Shown: piece by piece, positions 10,073 to 21,214 of the stretch
Numbering within the stretch: the stretch's first letter is position 1
Layout: the number at the start of each line of letters is the position of its first letter
Source of the DNA: Jacaranda mimosifolia
Lineage: Eukaryota; Streptophyta; Magnoliopsida; Lamiales; Bignoniaceae
DNA: 64,000 nucleotides
Direction of reading: 5' to 3'
NCBI GenBank assembly: GCA_018894105.1
Contig: CM032122.1
Location: 39,959,404 to 40,023,403, forward strand
Translations under genes and position numbers: made by a program
Notes under the pieces: model-generated
Seen by the model: the letters and a program-made list of their open reading frames with translations, nothing else
Databases searched by the model: none
What the model was told of the DNA's origin: nothing

Positions 10073-13000
10073 ATGGCGGGGAAGCTCATGCATGCGGTTC
10101 TGTACGAGGGTTATGGCGGTGGAGCCGCTGGCTTGAAGGTAATAAACTTTTTTCTCATTGCCTTTTTTTTTTTTTAAATGGAACCTTGAATTATTAATTT
10201 CGGAAAATCCAGCAGTCCTCAAAGAATAGGTCTTTTTTGTACGCTTTTTTATCCCAGGCTCTGTTCTTTTGGCTTTTGGGTGAATTGTAAAAAGTTTTTT
10301 TGGGAGAATAGGTTTTTGCGAAAAAATTTGGAGAAGGTACATGTGTAAGTTTGTAGGGTGAAAGTGATTTTTTTATATATATATTTATAATGATTGAAAT
10401 ATGATTGCACGGTGTTTTGTAAATGAATTGTGAGGATTTTTTGAATATTAAAATTTTATTTATTGGGAGAAGGAATGCAGAACTTGTCCATTTTGTAATT
10501 GTCATGGGAGAATGAATTTTTTTTGAGAAAAGGCAAAAAAACATAGCCTAATTAATTGTCAAATTGGGTTTTTCCTTTTTATTTTTTATTATTATTTTTG
10601 TGTGGACACCGTTATTTGTGGCTCATTTTGTAAATTAGTTGTTTGAATTTGTGCATATATATACATGTATATAGTTGTTTGAATATACATATGATATCTG
10701 CACATATGTGCGTGTATGTGTGCGGTGGGGTGGGCGTGGGGAAAAGGGGGTATTCGAGGTTGGGGATGGGATAGTTCAGTACACTTTTAGAACCAGTTGG
10801 GGTGGTGTTGAGGTAACATCTAATGGATATGTTTATATAAGTTGGAAAAGAGAACAATTTTTCAGACTAAATGGAAAAGTTATTTGGCTCCTTTTCTTGT
10901 GCTGCTGCATGATTTCTTCGTGTGGTGTGCTCACCTCTTGCCTGGAGAAGAAATGGGCTTATGCTTTTACTGCTTTCTCTTGATGTCATGAATGCGATCA
11001 AAATAAATCCTTGTGCTCGATGGATATGAAGTAGCTTCTTGTTTGCTTACTGTTTACTGTAGTGCTTTTACTCCAGTTAAATTTCTTCGGGAGTCTGCAT
11101 ATTATATGATCTCTGAACTTATGATATTGAGGTTGAAGATACAGGTTGTAGGTGGGGGAATTAATTTGGTCACAGAACTATGTTCAGAGTTGCTATGAGT
11201 ATGAGAAGCCGTTAAAGCTTTTACCTATATTTAGGATTATTTTGTCCTATTTTTCTTGGGTTATTATGCGCATTCGGTTTTATCAGCAATAGTTGTGTGA
11301 ACTTTATCAAAAGCATTAGTTGTTTCTTTCATAGTAGAGATTTTATAAAACAAAAATATATGAAATACAAGGATGTTCTTAACAAAATAACTGAAAAAAG
11401 TATACTTTCTCGGTTCGTCATTGTGGGGGGACACTGAAATGCTAGTGAAGACTCTTTATTGACTGACTGTATTTGTGGATTATTAGTTCGTTAGGCACTT
11501 AAATGGAGAATGCACTAAATGGAATTGTATTTGACAAGGCTAGTCCAATATTGTGAACCAGGTTTTCCGCATTTCTCTAATAACATTTCATAAATATCAT
11601 TTTTGAGTATGCCCAATTGGAAAATAATTAACTTGTGTATAGTGTTGCAAAATCAAAAGTTTAATATTTGTGCTGTACTTTTTTAGCTTTGACTTATAGC
11701 TGTTGATTACTCAATAAATGATTACTTTCTTGTAGCATGTTGAAGTTACGGTTCCTACTCCCAGTAACGGCGAAGTCCTGCTAAAGTTGGAAGCCACAAG
11801 CTTAAATCCTGTTGATTGGAAAACTCAGAAAGGCATGCTTCGTCCTCTTTTGCCTCGGAAATTTCCTTTTATACCTGGTAAGCTTACCACCAGTAATTCA
11901 GATTCTTTTCACCCTACATTTTGTCATTCCACCCCTTTACAGTTTTGAGGGATGGTTATATGATTTTGATTTAAACAATGTTGGCTTCACTAGGACAGTG
12001 GAAAGTTTATAATCTTTCATTTTTATTAAAATTATATACATATATATTATTATAAAATAATAAATGTCTTCCAAGTGAAAAACTATGCAATTCCTGGCAT
12101 GTGGTTAGTTATTTCTGAAATTTGGAGTGCATTTGCTGGGACCTTGGGCTAAATGTTGAAATAAGTGGGCAGCGCCATGTGATAAGGTGTTGGAGCTTCA
12201 AATAATGAGTTGGCTGAAGAAACTTATGATTCAACTAGGCCATGTTTTGTACAGTTGGAAAACCTGCATCAAATGTCACATTGTTCTTTAACCGACTGAA
12301 AGCTTTTGTCATTTTGAGCACCGGAAGAGGAGTAACAGTGGTTTACGTTTGTCTCATTGATATTACAGTTTATCTTTGGACCCAATTTTTAGGGGAGGCA
12401 ACATCATAGGGTTCCAAACATTGCAATGCAGCTCAAAACAACTTATTGTCTAACTCCAAATATTACCTCTCTGTGCTGAGACTGGGTATGGCTGGGGAAA
12501 ACAGCCACATGTTGGACATGTAGTTGATTTGACATGGTGAGGTAGCCTTGAAGTAATCCCAATCCTAACTTCAGTTTGCCAGCTGTTCAAGAACTGCAAA
12601 AATGAATGTCCTAGGAGATTGGGGCAGAAGTAGTTAATATCTGGATAAGGAGATATGTGGATCCCCTCATTGTTTTAAGAAAAATGTCTGCTGACAATAC
12701 GCAATTCTGCTTTTTAATGAATGCATATTTGGTAAACGTAGAACATAAATTAAAACCGGTAATTTGACAATTGAAACAATTATGTTGGACATGTTAATTG
12801 TTCTAATTAGTCAAGACAGATGATTATAGCGAAGTTATTAGGACCTTCATCTGAGGTCATACACATATACACTTTTCTTTTATTACTTCATGCAATTCTG
12901 GAAATCCACTCTGCCACTCTTGGCCTGGATTTCTGCTGTGATTTTAGCTGTACACCATGGCAATATTATAAAAGTTTGAGATAATTTCTTCCTTTTACCT

Positions 13001-14035
13001 CTTCTCATTTTTCTGGAGCAGCTACTGATGTAGCTGGAGAGGTGGTGGACGTTGGACCTGGAGTCAAAAACTTCAAATCTGGGGACAAAGTTGTTGCTAT
13101 CTTGAGTCATCTTGTAAGTGTTATAAAGTTTTTTCTGCTTTTTTTATCTTTTTTATTTTTATTTTAATCATTTCTCTTTCTCTCTTCCCCATTATTGGGT
13201 AAAATAAATGCTTAATTTGTCCTTAAGTGAAAGCTGTGGAAGTCCAAAGATTTATGCACTGCATTTTTCAAGTAGTTCTATATCCAGTCTTGTACTGTAT
13301 TATATGTATTTTCTTTCTGAATGGTCTTAAATCTTAATGAAACAGACAGGGGGTGGTTTATCAGAATATGCAGTGGCTAAGGAAAATCTGACAGTTCCTA
13401 GGCCTCCTGAAGTATCAGCTGCTGAAGGTGCAGGCCTTCCTGTTGCCGGTCTAACGGCTCACATGGCTCTCACCCAATCCGTTGGGCTTAAGCTCGATGG
13501 AACCAGCCCTCAGAAAAACATTCTCATCACTGCTGCTTCAGGCGGTGTTGGTCATTATGCCGTTCAACTAGCAAAGCTGGGAAATGCACATGTAACAGCT
13601 ACCTGTGGTGCCCGAAATGTCGACTTAGTTAAAAGCCTCGGTGCAGATGAAGTTCTCGACTATAAGACCCCAGAAGGAACAGCTCTTACGAGTCCATCAG
13701 GCAAGAAATACGATGCAGTGATTCACTGTGCATCGGCTTTTCCTTGGTCTGTTTTTGAGCCAAATCTGAGCACAAATGGGAAGGTAATTGATATCACTCC
13801 GGGGCCTAGTTCCATGTGGACTTTTGCTGTGAAGAAAATAACGTTCTCTAAGAAACGGTTGGTGCCATTGCTTCTCATTCCCAAAGGTGAGAACCTGCAA
13901 TATCTTGTTGACTTGGTGAAAGAAGGGAAGCTCAAGACTTTCGTCGACTCTAAGTTTCCTCTAAGCAAAGCTGAAGATGCTTGGGCCAAGAGCATCGACG
14001 GCCATGCAACCGGGAAGATCATTGTGGAGCCGTAA
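10073..14035 (+). CDS. CEQORH: Chloroplast envelope quinone oxidoreductase homologue (ceQORH type)
   Basis: Four exons: 10073-10138, 11736-11877, 13022-13113 and 13346-14035. Introns start GTAA in all three cases and all phases agree. The product is 329 residues, the same length I recall for Arabidopsis ceQORH (At4g13010), and has the same terminal sequence (KSIDGHATGKIIVEP). It belongs to the zinc-less medium-chain dehydrogenase/reductase superfamily: an N-terminal GroES-like half including ATSLNPVDWK near residue 40, then a Rossmann half with AASGGVGHYAVQLAK for NADPH binding. The family is an inner-envelope plastid enzyme imported without a cleavable transit peptide; fittingly, the N terminus (MAGKLMHAVLYEGYGGG) is not transit-like. 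It is reported to reduce oxylipin gamma-ketols with NADPH. A decayed partial copy lies 5' of it. Substrate is inferred from the family. Confidence 0.95.
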
Positions 14036-14040
14036 ATTAA

Positions 14041-14225
14041 AGTTATCAATGTTGTCTTATTAAATAGTTTAAAAAAGGATTCTTGGCTTTAAGAATGTAA
14101 ATGTGTGTTGACATGGCTGGATTTGGTATTATCAAACAGATTCGTTATCAATATTGTCTTAAATAATATGAGAAAGGATTATTGGCTTTAAGAATGTAGA
14201 ATGTATGCTTGACATGGCTCATTGA
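14041..14225. repeat. Imperfect tandem duplication in the ceQORH 3' region
   Basis: About 80-bp copies at 14041-14120 and 14144-14225 share GTTATCAAT(A/G)TTGTCTTA, TTGGCTTTAAGAATGTA and TTGACATGGCT. They start six bases after the stop codon, so both copies probably lie in the 3' UTR. Confidence 0.8.
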
Positions 14226-15120
14226 CTGTCCACTTCTGGTTTACCTTAGGCTTAGTCTTATCTTGTATTAAACCGCATCCTCTTCCTCGTTTGCTATTGT
14301 ATAAAGAATGTAGAAGAGGAATATTATAAAAGGTTCAAGCTGATATGGGTTTGGAAGTGATAATTCTGCTCGTGATCAATTCGAGTTATAAGTCTTCTAA
14401 AATTAAAGAATGATTGTCAGAATCAGACTTTAGTGGAGATCTTTCTGTGCTTAAATCAATATATGAGTGGTCAGAAAATGAACAGAGCAATGGAGAAAAT
14501 ATATGAACATGTTTATTTGTGTATATCTTTAAAATGGGACTATTCTTGTTGAATGTGGGCTACAGTTAACATTTTTGAGCCAATTCCATCATAAATAAAA
14601 TCTCAAATTCAATTCGGTATAAAAATTTATACTATTATTTTAAAATAATTAAAATTAAATATATATTTTAGAAAACACGTATTTTTAGACATAAAAATTA
14701 TAAATCATAAATTTCCAACCATATACCTAATGTAATATTATTTCTAAATAAAATATCTAAATGCAATCTTATTTTTATTTTTAAAATTAAAACTAACTTT
14801 TTAATTTTTAAAATATTAAAAATAAAAATAAATATGAAAACATATTCAAATGGGCCAAACTATAGACAGGAACAATTTTAGTATTTTGCACAAAAAAGAA
14901 TGATACAAATTCCCCATTTTTCCTTGCACAACAAAAATAAAAATAAAAAGTAAAAACACACTCTCAGAATTCTTACCCCAATGTCTGAGAATAAGGGGGC
15001 AGCCAACCCGCGGCCTATTTCTTCTTCTTCTCTCGTCCTTCTCCTTCTTCGTTCTGTTCCTTCAGCTTTCACTTCCTCCGCACACACATTAACACATACT
15101 AAAAACAGCTCATCTCATGC
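14226..15120. other. Spacer between ceQORH and the large PPR gene
   Basis: No gene seen. About 14600-14880 is very AT-rich. From about 14980 the sequence is CT-rich (TTCTTCTTCTTCTCTCG) and probably serves as core promoter and 5' UTR of the PPR gene. Confidence 0.6.
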
Positions 15121-17790
15121 ATGTTGCTTCGCGCAATCAGACTTCAAGCCGTTTCTCTTAAATCCCACTTTCATGCCCTCCAATCCCTCTCACTGCTTTC
15201 AACTATTCCTCATCCAGGCCCCGTAAACGACGCCATCTTTTTCAACGTGTCGGCTCTGATCAAGAAACCCAATTGGCAGAAGAACAGTAGCCTAAAATTT
15301 CTCGTTTCTCACTTGAACCCGCACTTAGTTTCCAGAATCATAGCCTTCCACAGCAGGGATATTCCACTGTGCCTCGAGTTTTTTAAATGGGTATGCAGGC
15401 AATCGACTTATTGCTATGATATAGACAGCAGAATCGAGTTACTGTATCTATTGGAATCCAATAATTTTTATGGGATTGTTCGTAAAGTGCTGGTTTTGTT
15501 AATCAAAGATTGTTGTGGTTCTCAAGATGACATTTTGAAGCTAATGAGTGCTATCGAAGACATGCGGGAAAAGGGCGGGTTTCGGATTAATTATCCTTGT
15601 TATAGTGTGCTTTTGATGTGCTTGGCGAAATTAGATATGGGTTTGATGGCATTTTTGGTGTTCAAGAGAATGTTGGCGGATGGATTTGTTGTGAGTGGAA
15701 TGGATTACAGGACGGTTATAAATGCTTTATGTAAGAATGGGTTTGTAAAGGCTGCGGAAATGTTCTTCTCTAGAGTTTCGAAACTCGGGTTTGTGTTGGA
15801 TGTTTATGTTTATACTTCTTTGGTTTTGGGTAATTGTAGAGCTGGTAAACTTAGTGAGGCCTTCAGAGTGTTTGCATTAATGTCAGAAAAGGATGGTTGT
15901 GGTGTTAATACTGTTACGTATTCGATTCTTGTTCATGGTCTGTGTGAAGCTGGAATGTTAGATGAAGCTTGTAAATTGAAGGAAGAGATGACTAAGAAGG
16001 GCTGCCAACCAAGTACTCGGACCTATACGGTTTTAATTAAAGCTATGTGTGATAAAGGATTGATTGATGTGGCATTTAGTTTGCTAGATGAGATGATGAA
16101 GAAGGGACTTAAGCCTAACGTGCACACCTATACAGTTCTTGTAGATACGTTATGTAGGGAGGGAAAGATTGAGGAGGCTAATGGGATGTTTAGAAAGATG
16201 ATGAAGGATGGAGTGAATCCTAGTATCGTAACATACAATGCATTGATCAATGGTTATTGTAAAGAGGGACGGGTGATTTCTGCTTTTGAGTTGCTTGGGG
16301 TGATGGAAAGAAGGCGTTGTAAACCGAATATCCGCACATATAATGAGCTTATGCAAGGGCTGTGCAGAACTGGTAGACCTTATAAAGCAGTGGCACTGTT
16401 GAGAAAGGTCATAAACAATGGCTTATTTCCTACTGAAGTTACCTTCAATATTCTTATAGAGGGGTTCTGCCGGGAAGGCCAGCTAAACATGGCTTTCAAG
16501 ATTTTACATTCTATGAGCTCAATTGGCATTGAACCTGATCAATTTTCATATACTGCTTTCATTGATAGGCTCTGCAAAATTGAAAGAGTGGATCAAGCAG
16601 GCGTTTTTATGGGACTAATGATAAAAAAAGGAATCTCTCTTGATGAAGTGACACTAACTGCTCTCATTCATGGGTACTGCAAGACTGGAAGAACGAAATC
16701 TGCACTTCTGCTTTTTGAGGAAATGGTGAAGGATGGGTGTTTAACGAGTCCACATACTTTCAACATATTTCTTGATATTCTTGGCAAAGAAGTTAAGCTG
16801 GTCGAAGAAAATGCAATTTTAGGGAAGATGGTAAAGTCTGGTCTAGTTCCCTCCGTTGTGACTTATACTATAATGGTTGATGGGCTTTGCAGAGCAGGTG
16901 ATATGAACTCTTCCTTGCAAATGTTACAACTCATGAAAGAAGTCGGCTGTCCACCAAATATCTATACATATTCTATAGTCATCAATGGTCTTTGCCAAAC
17001 TGGAAAATTGGAGGAAGCAGAAAAACTTTTGATTGAAATGCGAAAGGCGGCAGTATCACCAAATGACACTATATATTCTTTATTGATCAGGTCACATGTT
17101 GCAGCTGGTAGGTTGAACCATGCATTTGAAATTGTGAGCGATATGATCCAGAATGGCTGTCAGCCAAACACCAAGATATATTTTGCATTACTTGAAGGGA
17201 TTCTGATGTCAGAAATGAAAGGCTCTAGAACAGCAGCAACTTCCACTTCGGCTCTAAATGCTGAGTTGTTGAATTATCCCGACTCCATTTTTAGGGAGAT
17301 GGATATCCACCACGCTGTCCAGCTTCTTGACAAAATCAGAGGATGTGATGGTCACCCTTTTGACGTATACAAGTTTTTAATCGCGGGCCTATCCAGAACA
17401 GGAAGAATATCAGAAGCAGATGATCTCATACAAGAAATGGTGAAAGATGGCCTCTGTCCAGACAGTGATATATGTTCTTGCATTATTGAACACTTCTGCA
17501 AAGAACAGAACTATGATCATTGTCTTGAGTGGATCAAGAGATTTCTTGGCTATGATTGCGTCCCGTCTTTTGCATCTTACAGTGCTGTGATTGCTGGTCT
17601 TCAGAACGAGGGAAGGTTTCAAGAAGCTGATTGGCTGACATATGAACTTCTTAGAAATGCTGGTGTTGAGGATCAAACTGCAGTCTCATCGTATATGGAT
17701 TTTCTGGTACAGGAGGATGTGGCTTGTCAATCTTTGGAGCTTTTAAACTTGATAGAGCAAATGGGCTACAAGGAAAGGCCAATTGTTTAG
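15121..17790 (+). CDS. Large P-class PPR protein, At3g07290-like, probably mitochondrial
   Basis: Intronless ORF of 889 residues starting at ATG 15121. The N terminus (MLLRAIRLQAVSLKSH) is basic and hydroxylated with no acid, as in a mitochondrial presequence. From about residue 160 to 860 it is an almost unbroken array of roughly twenty 35-residue PPR motifs in the P pattern, with repeated cores such as VTYNALINGYCKEGRV, RTYTVLIKAMCDKGL and YTYSIVINGLCQTGKLEEAE. A less regular insert (SEMKGSRTAATSTSALNAEL) near residue 700 breaks the periodicity. No E/DYW editing domain follows. Length and layout fit Arabidopsis At3g07290 (about 880 residues, from memory). Likely role: binding a specific mitochondrial transcript; the target could be predicted from positions 5 and 35 of each repeat. 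Confidence 0.93.
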   Translation: MLLRAIRLQAVSLKSHFHALQSLSLLSTIPHPGPVNDAIFFNVSALIKKPNWQKNSSLKFLVSHLNPHLVSRIIAFHSRDIPLCLEFFKWVCRQSTYCYDIDSRIELLYLLESNNFYGIVRKVLVLLIKDCCGSQDDILKLMSAIEDMREKGGFRINYPCYSVLLMCLAKLDMGLMAFLVFKRMLADGFVVSGMDYRTVINALCKNGFVKAAEMFFSRVSKLGFVLDVYVYTSLVLGNCRAGKLSEAFRVFALMSEKDGCGVNTVTYSILVHGLCEAGMLDEACKLKEEMTKKGCQPSTRTYTVLIKAMCDKGLIDVAFSLLDEMMKKGLKPNVHTYTVLVDTLCREGKIEEANGMFRKMMKDGVNPSIVTYNALINGYCKEGRVISAFELLGVMERRRCKPNIRTYNELMQGLCRTGRPYKAVALLRKVINNGLFPTEVTFNILIEGFCREGQLNMAFKILHSMSSIGIEPDQFSYTAFIDRLCKIERVDQAGVFMGLMIKKGISLDEVTLTALIHGYCKTGRTKSALLLFEEMVKDGCLTSPHTFNIFLDILGKEVKLVEENAILGKMVKSGLVPSVVTYTIMVDGLCRAGDMNSSLQMLQLMKEVGCPPNIYTYSIVINGLCQTGKLEEAEKLLIEMRKAAVSPNDTIYSLLIRSHVAAGRLNHAFEIVSDMIQNGCQPNTKIYFALLEGILMSEMKGSRTAATSTSALNAELLNYPDSIFREMDIHHAVQLLDKIRGCDGHPFDVYKFLIAGLSRTGRISEADDLIQEMVKDGLCPDSDICSCIIEHFCKEQNYDHCLEWIKRFLGYDCVPSFASYSAVIAGLQNEGRFQEADWLTYELLRNAGVEDQTAVSSYMDFLVQEDVACQSLELLNLIEQMGYKERPIV

Positions 17791-17973
17791 CAATCTTGAC
17801 TCTAACACGTTTATATTTGAATTTTAATTTTTTTCTTATTTATCTATTTCCTATCTTGTGCTTAATTAGATTATTTCTTATTGGTTTAATTACTTGTTTA
17901 TCCTTATGTCATTAAATCAACAAAAATTTGAAATTTCATTTTTTAGTATAGTATAATTTACAAGAGACTTTTA

Positions 17974-18300
17974 GGCCCTCTGGATTTGTTTTTTGAAGAC
18001 ATTTTTATTTTTTGGTGAAAAGGAATAGTGAAAAATTAATTATAAAAGTATTTTTAAAAATAAAATGTTATTATAATATTTTGTTTAAAATGTAATGATT
18101 ATATAGGGTTGAAAATGAGTTATAGTGTTTTTGTATTAAAAATCGTACAAATATAAGTAGAAGAAAATAAAAAGTAAAATGAAGATAAAGTATAAAAGTT
18201 TATTTGAAAGAATATTTTAATAATATAAATATATGCGAAAATTGATGGCTTTCTATTTAAAAAATAAAAATGAGTCCAGAAAATAAAAATAAACGGGCCC
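17974..18300. mobile_element. MITE, family B (GTTTGG...CATTTTTATTTT ends)
   Basis: About 327 bp. The left end reads GGCCCTCTGGATTTG and continues to CATTTTTATTTTTTGG. The right end reverse-complemented reads GGGCCCGTTTATTTTTATTT and continues to CATTTTTATTTTTT. The same end plan recurs at 51175-51609 and 57709-58067. No coding capacity. Confidence 0.65.
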
Positions 18301-18965
18301 TTTGCTTGTCTAGTTATGCCCATGGGTGAGTCTTAGTTCAGTTTGATAGTAATTTCTTTTATTTGATGTATGATTTGATTCGGAATTACTTATTATTCTT
18401 AATTATTTTTTAACAATTATATTTAACTAAACTTAGACATTTTGATGTACTCCATAACATAATTAGTTTAAAAAATTGACCAATGATTATTAATATAGTA
18501 TTAGTAATTTCGTAGTTTGTTCAAGTTAGGTCATCTTAAGAAGACTTTTTTTATAATTTATTTACACACATACACGGATATCTAAAGACATTCGAATTAT
18601 CTTAAATTGATTTCTTTATCTATTAAATTTGAAATTTACCCACATTGGAGATATCATATTTATTTTTAAGAAAAATTTAGGATAATGAATCTATTATTTT
18701 CTTTTGGTGATGAATATCTATTTTAGATTATATTTCTAAACCAATTGAATTTGGAAAAAAAATAAAAAAAATCAACAAATGAGTTATCGAACCCAAAGTT
18801 AGCTGGTTCCTCCTAAAACGCTTAACAAATCAATTATATAAATAATTTGATTAACTTTTCAGTCGTTTGTATTTATATTTTACAAGAAGATTCCCATCCA
18901 AACACAACAAGGGCAATATCGTCATTTAGGCATACATTTAAAAGACTTAAAAAATTAAAGGGTTA

Positions 18966-19712
18966 AATTCATTTTATTTCATGTACTATAGAGTATGTAT
19001 CCAATACCCCCCATATATTTCCAAAACCTTTAAATACCCCCCCCTCAAAGTCATCTACCGTTAGTAAAATAGCTGATGATGTCAAAACTCTACAATAAAT
19101 TACTGATTTAACTTCATAAAATAACTAAATAACATACAAATTTAGGATACATGCTACTTTTATGCACAAGTAGCTTCTTTTTTGTTGGTCTCATACGTCA
19201 TATGTTAGAATGGAGTTATTTAATGTTCTTTTAAAAAAATAAAATGATTTAATATTTTTGTTGGATCAGCAGTTAGATGATACTTTAGGTCCTAAAATGA
19301 AAATAACAAAATTGAAGTAAGAAATTTGAGTATTGTATAATAAATCACAATGGTATTTTAGATATAAAAATTTTCAATTACCATATGTAAAAAGGAAGAT
19401 AATTTTAATGCTACATAAGCCAAATAATCATTATATTTCAATTGGCAAAGAAGTTTGAGTGGGGTATTTAAATGTTTTGGTAATAGAGGTGCCAAGTATA
19501 AATTTATCTACGTAGAAAAAAAATGCTACGTATCCTAATTTTTATATTATTTAATTATTTTATGAGGTTAAGTCAGTAATTTATAGTAGAGTTTTGACAC
19601 CGTCAGCTATTTTTCTAACGATAGATGATTTTAAGGGAAGTATTTGACGGTTTTGGAAGTACAATGGGTATGATACATATTTCATAGTATAGGGGGTCAA
19701 AAATAAAATATC
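18966..19712. mobile_element. Non-autonomous element with ~190-bp terminal inverted repeats
   Basis: The left arm (about 18966-19158) and right arm (about 19521-19712) are inverted copies. Shared blocks include GTATGTATC, CATCTACCGTTAG versus CATCTATCGTTAG, GTCAAAACTCTAC and TAAATTACTGA. The ~360-bp interior has no ORF. Very long TIRs on a short element point to a Mutator-like or foldback class. No target duplication was evident by eye. Confidence 0.78.
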
Positions 19713-19857
19713 CTATTCATATTTTAATATTTATCATACTTTATTAATTTAATATGCATTTTTTAATATTTATATATTATTCGCCTTTGGTTTCTTCTCC
19801 AACGCTTCTTCTGCGGATTCTTCTTTTTGTATTTTGATAGCGTAGCACCATTAATCC

Positions 19858-21214
19858 AATTCTCTCTCTCTCTCTCTCTGGTTTCTGTCTTGGTACATTC
19901 TTGATCCGAATATCGAATTCTCTCTCTCGAAATTCTCTCTGTAGATCTTTCTTTCTTTCTTTCTTTTTCTTACTCGTGGGGTGTTACTGTTTCATATGAG
20001 GTGAGTGCAGTCCGCTAAATTTTAAATCTTGTACAATTTTTATGAAGGTAAAGAGCATTATGTGGATATGGTGTTGGACAGTGGGTGTTCTTTGATTCTG
20101 ATTTTTGAATTATCTGCAATTGGAATTTGCACCGCGTCTTTGTTTTTGGAATTCCTTTTTTTTCGAAAAAAAAATAAAATTTCTTTCTGTTTCTTCTATA
20201 TTTATTTTGTAGAGTTCATCGTGGATGTTCAAACTTGAATATTCCTCTCGGTGACGTACAAATTAAATGTAGTTTTTAGCTTCTTCTTTTCTTCTTGTTT
20301 CATGTGGTGTTGTGAAGTAAAACCAGTTGTTTGGACTTTAGTTCATGTGATGTCATTGTTTCAATTGGGTTGTTACTGTATGTTATATTGGTTAATGTAA
20401 AATTGATAGGGGTGTGTTTGATTCTTGAAATTGTAAATTTAGTTGTTTCTGTCATTGCTCGTAAAAATAATAACTGGTGAATGTGGTTTATTGTCATGCT
20501 TTATAATATTACTTTTGTACTTCAATTGTGATACTTTAATGATAAGTGATGTGATTAATTTGTTTGCTTATGATAAGGAGGAGACTGAATAATAAGTTAG
20601 AGACAATGTTGCTGTTGTAGCTGTAGGGTGTGTGCATCTGATTATGTGTATATGTGATTTCTCGTTTAATGGTCTCTCAGGAGTCAGAGATTTTGTAGAT
20701 CTTGGTAGGAAAATGACTGTGACGATAATGGCTGAATTTACTCTGTACTAGGACTAGCATACTGTCGTTCTATTTTTCTTATTGCTCTTTAATTGTTTTT
20801 TACATTGTTTTACCTTTTCCATGTCAAGTTAATCTTTCTTTTTCAGCCACTAATCTCTGCAGGCATCAGTGTTCTGTTGATTTGATTCTTAACTTCCACA
20901 AATTTTTTGCAGATGGTTGAAATATGAGGTTGTGGGAAGTTAGGCGCTGATGGTTATGGATATTTTTTGGACTTCTGTTGCTGAAGATTCTTGTAGCCAG
21001 GACGTATTAGGCAGATTGGCTGTTTTTAGATGATAATCACTGGTTGCAGCTTGTAGAGGCTGCACATAAGCATGTTGATAACATTTTGGTTAATATACAA
21101 TCATTCTTACAATGACAAGCCAGCTTCTTTCTACACATTGTATTACTTGGCGAACATAAGCGTAGATGTGTACATAGATTTAAATTTGATATTCCAGCTT
21201 TTGTAAAAATCATA
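19858..21214 (+). promoter_or_regulatory. Kinase gene 5' leader with spliced UTR intron and several uORFs
   Basis: The leader opens with a (CT)n tract (19858-19879) and a (CTTT)n tract (about 19949-19968). A good donor at 20001 (ATGAG|GTGAGT) and acceptor ending at 20912 (TTTTTTGCAG) suggest a 912-bp 5' UTR intron. The downstream UTR exon, 20913-21214, carries at least four short uORFs. They include a 27-codon one (20950-21033), an 8-codon one whose ATG overlaps that stop (21030-21056), and a 44-codon one (21072-21206) ending 8 bases before the main ATG. Such a leader would be expected to depress or condition translation; that is inference. Confidence 0.65.
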
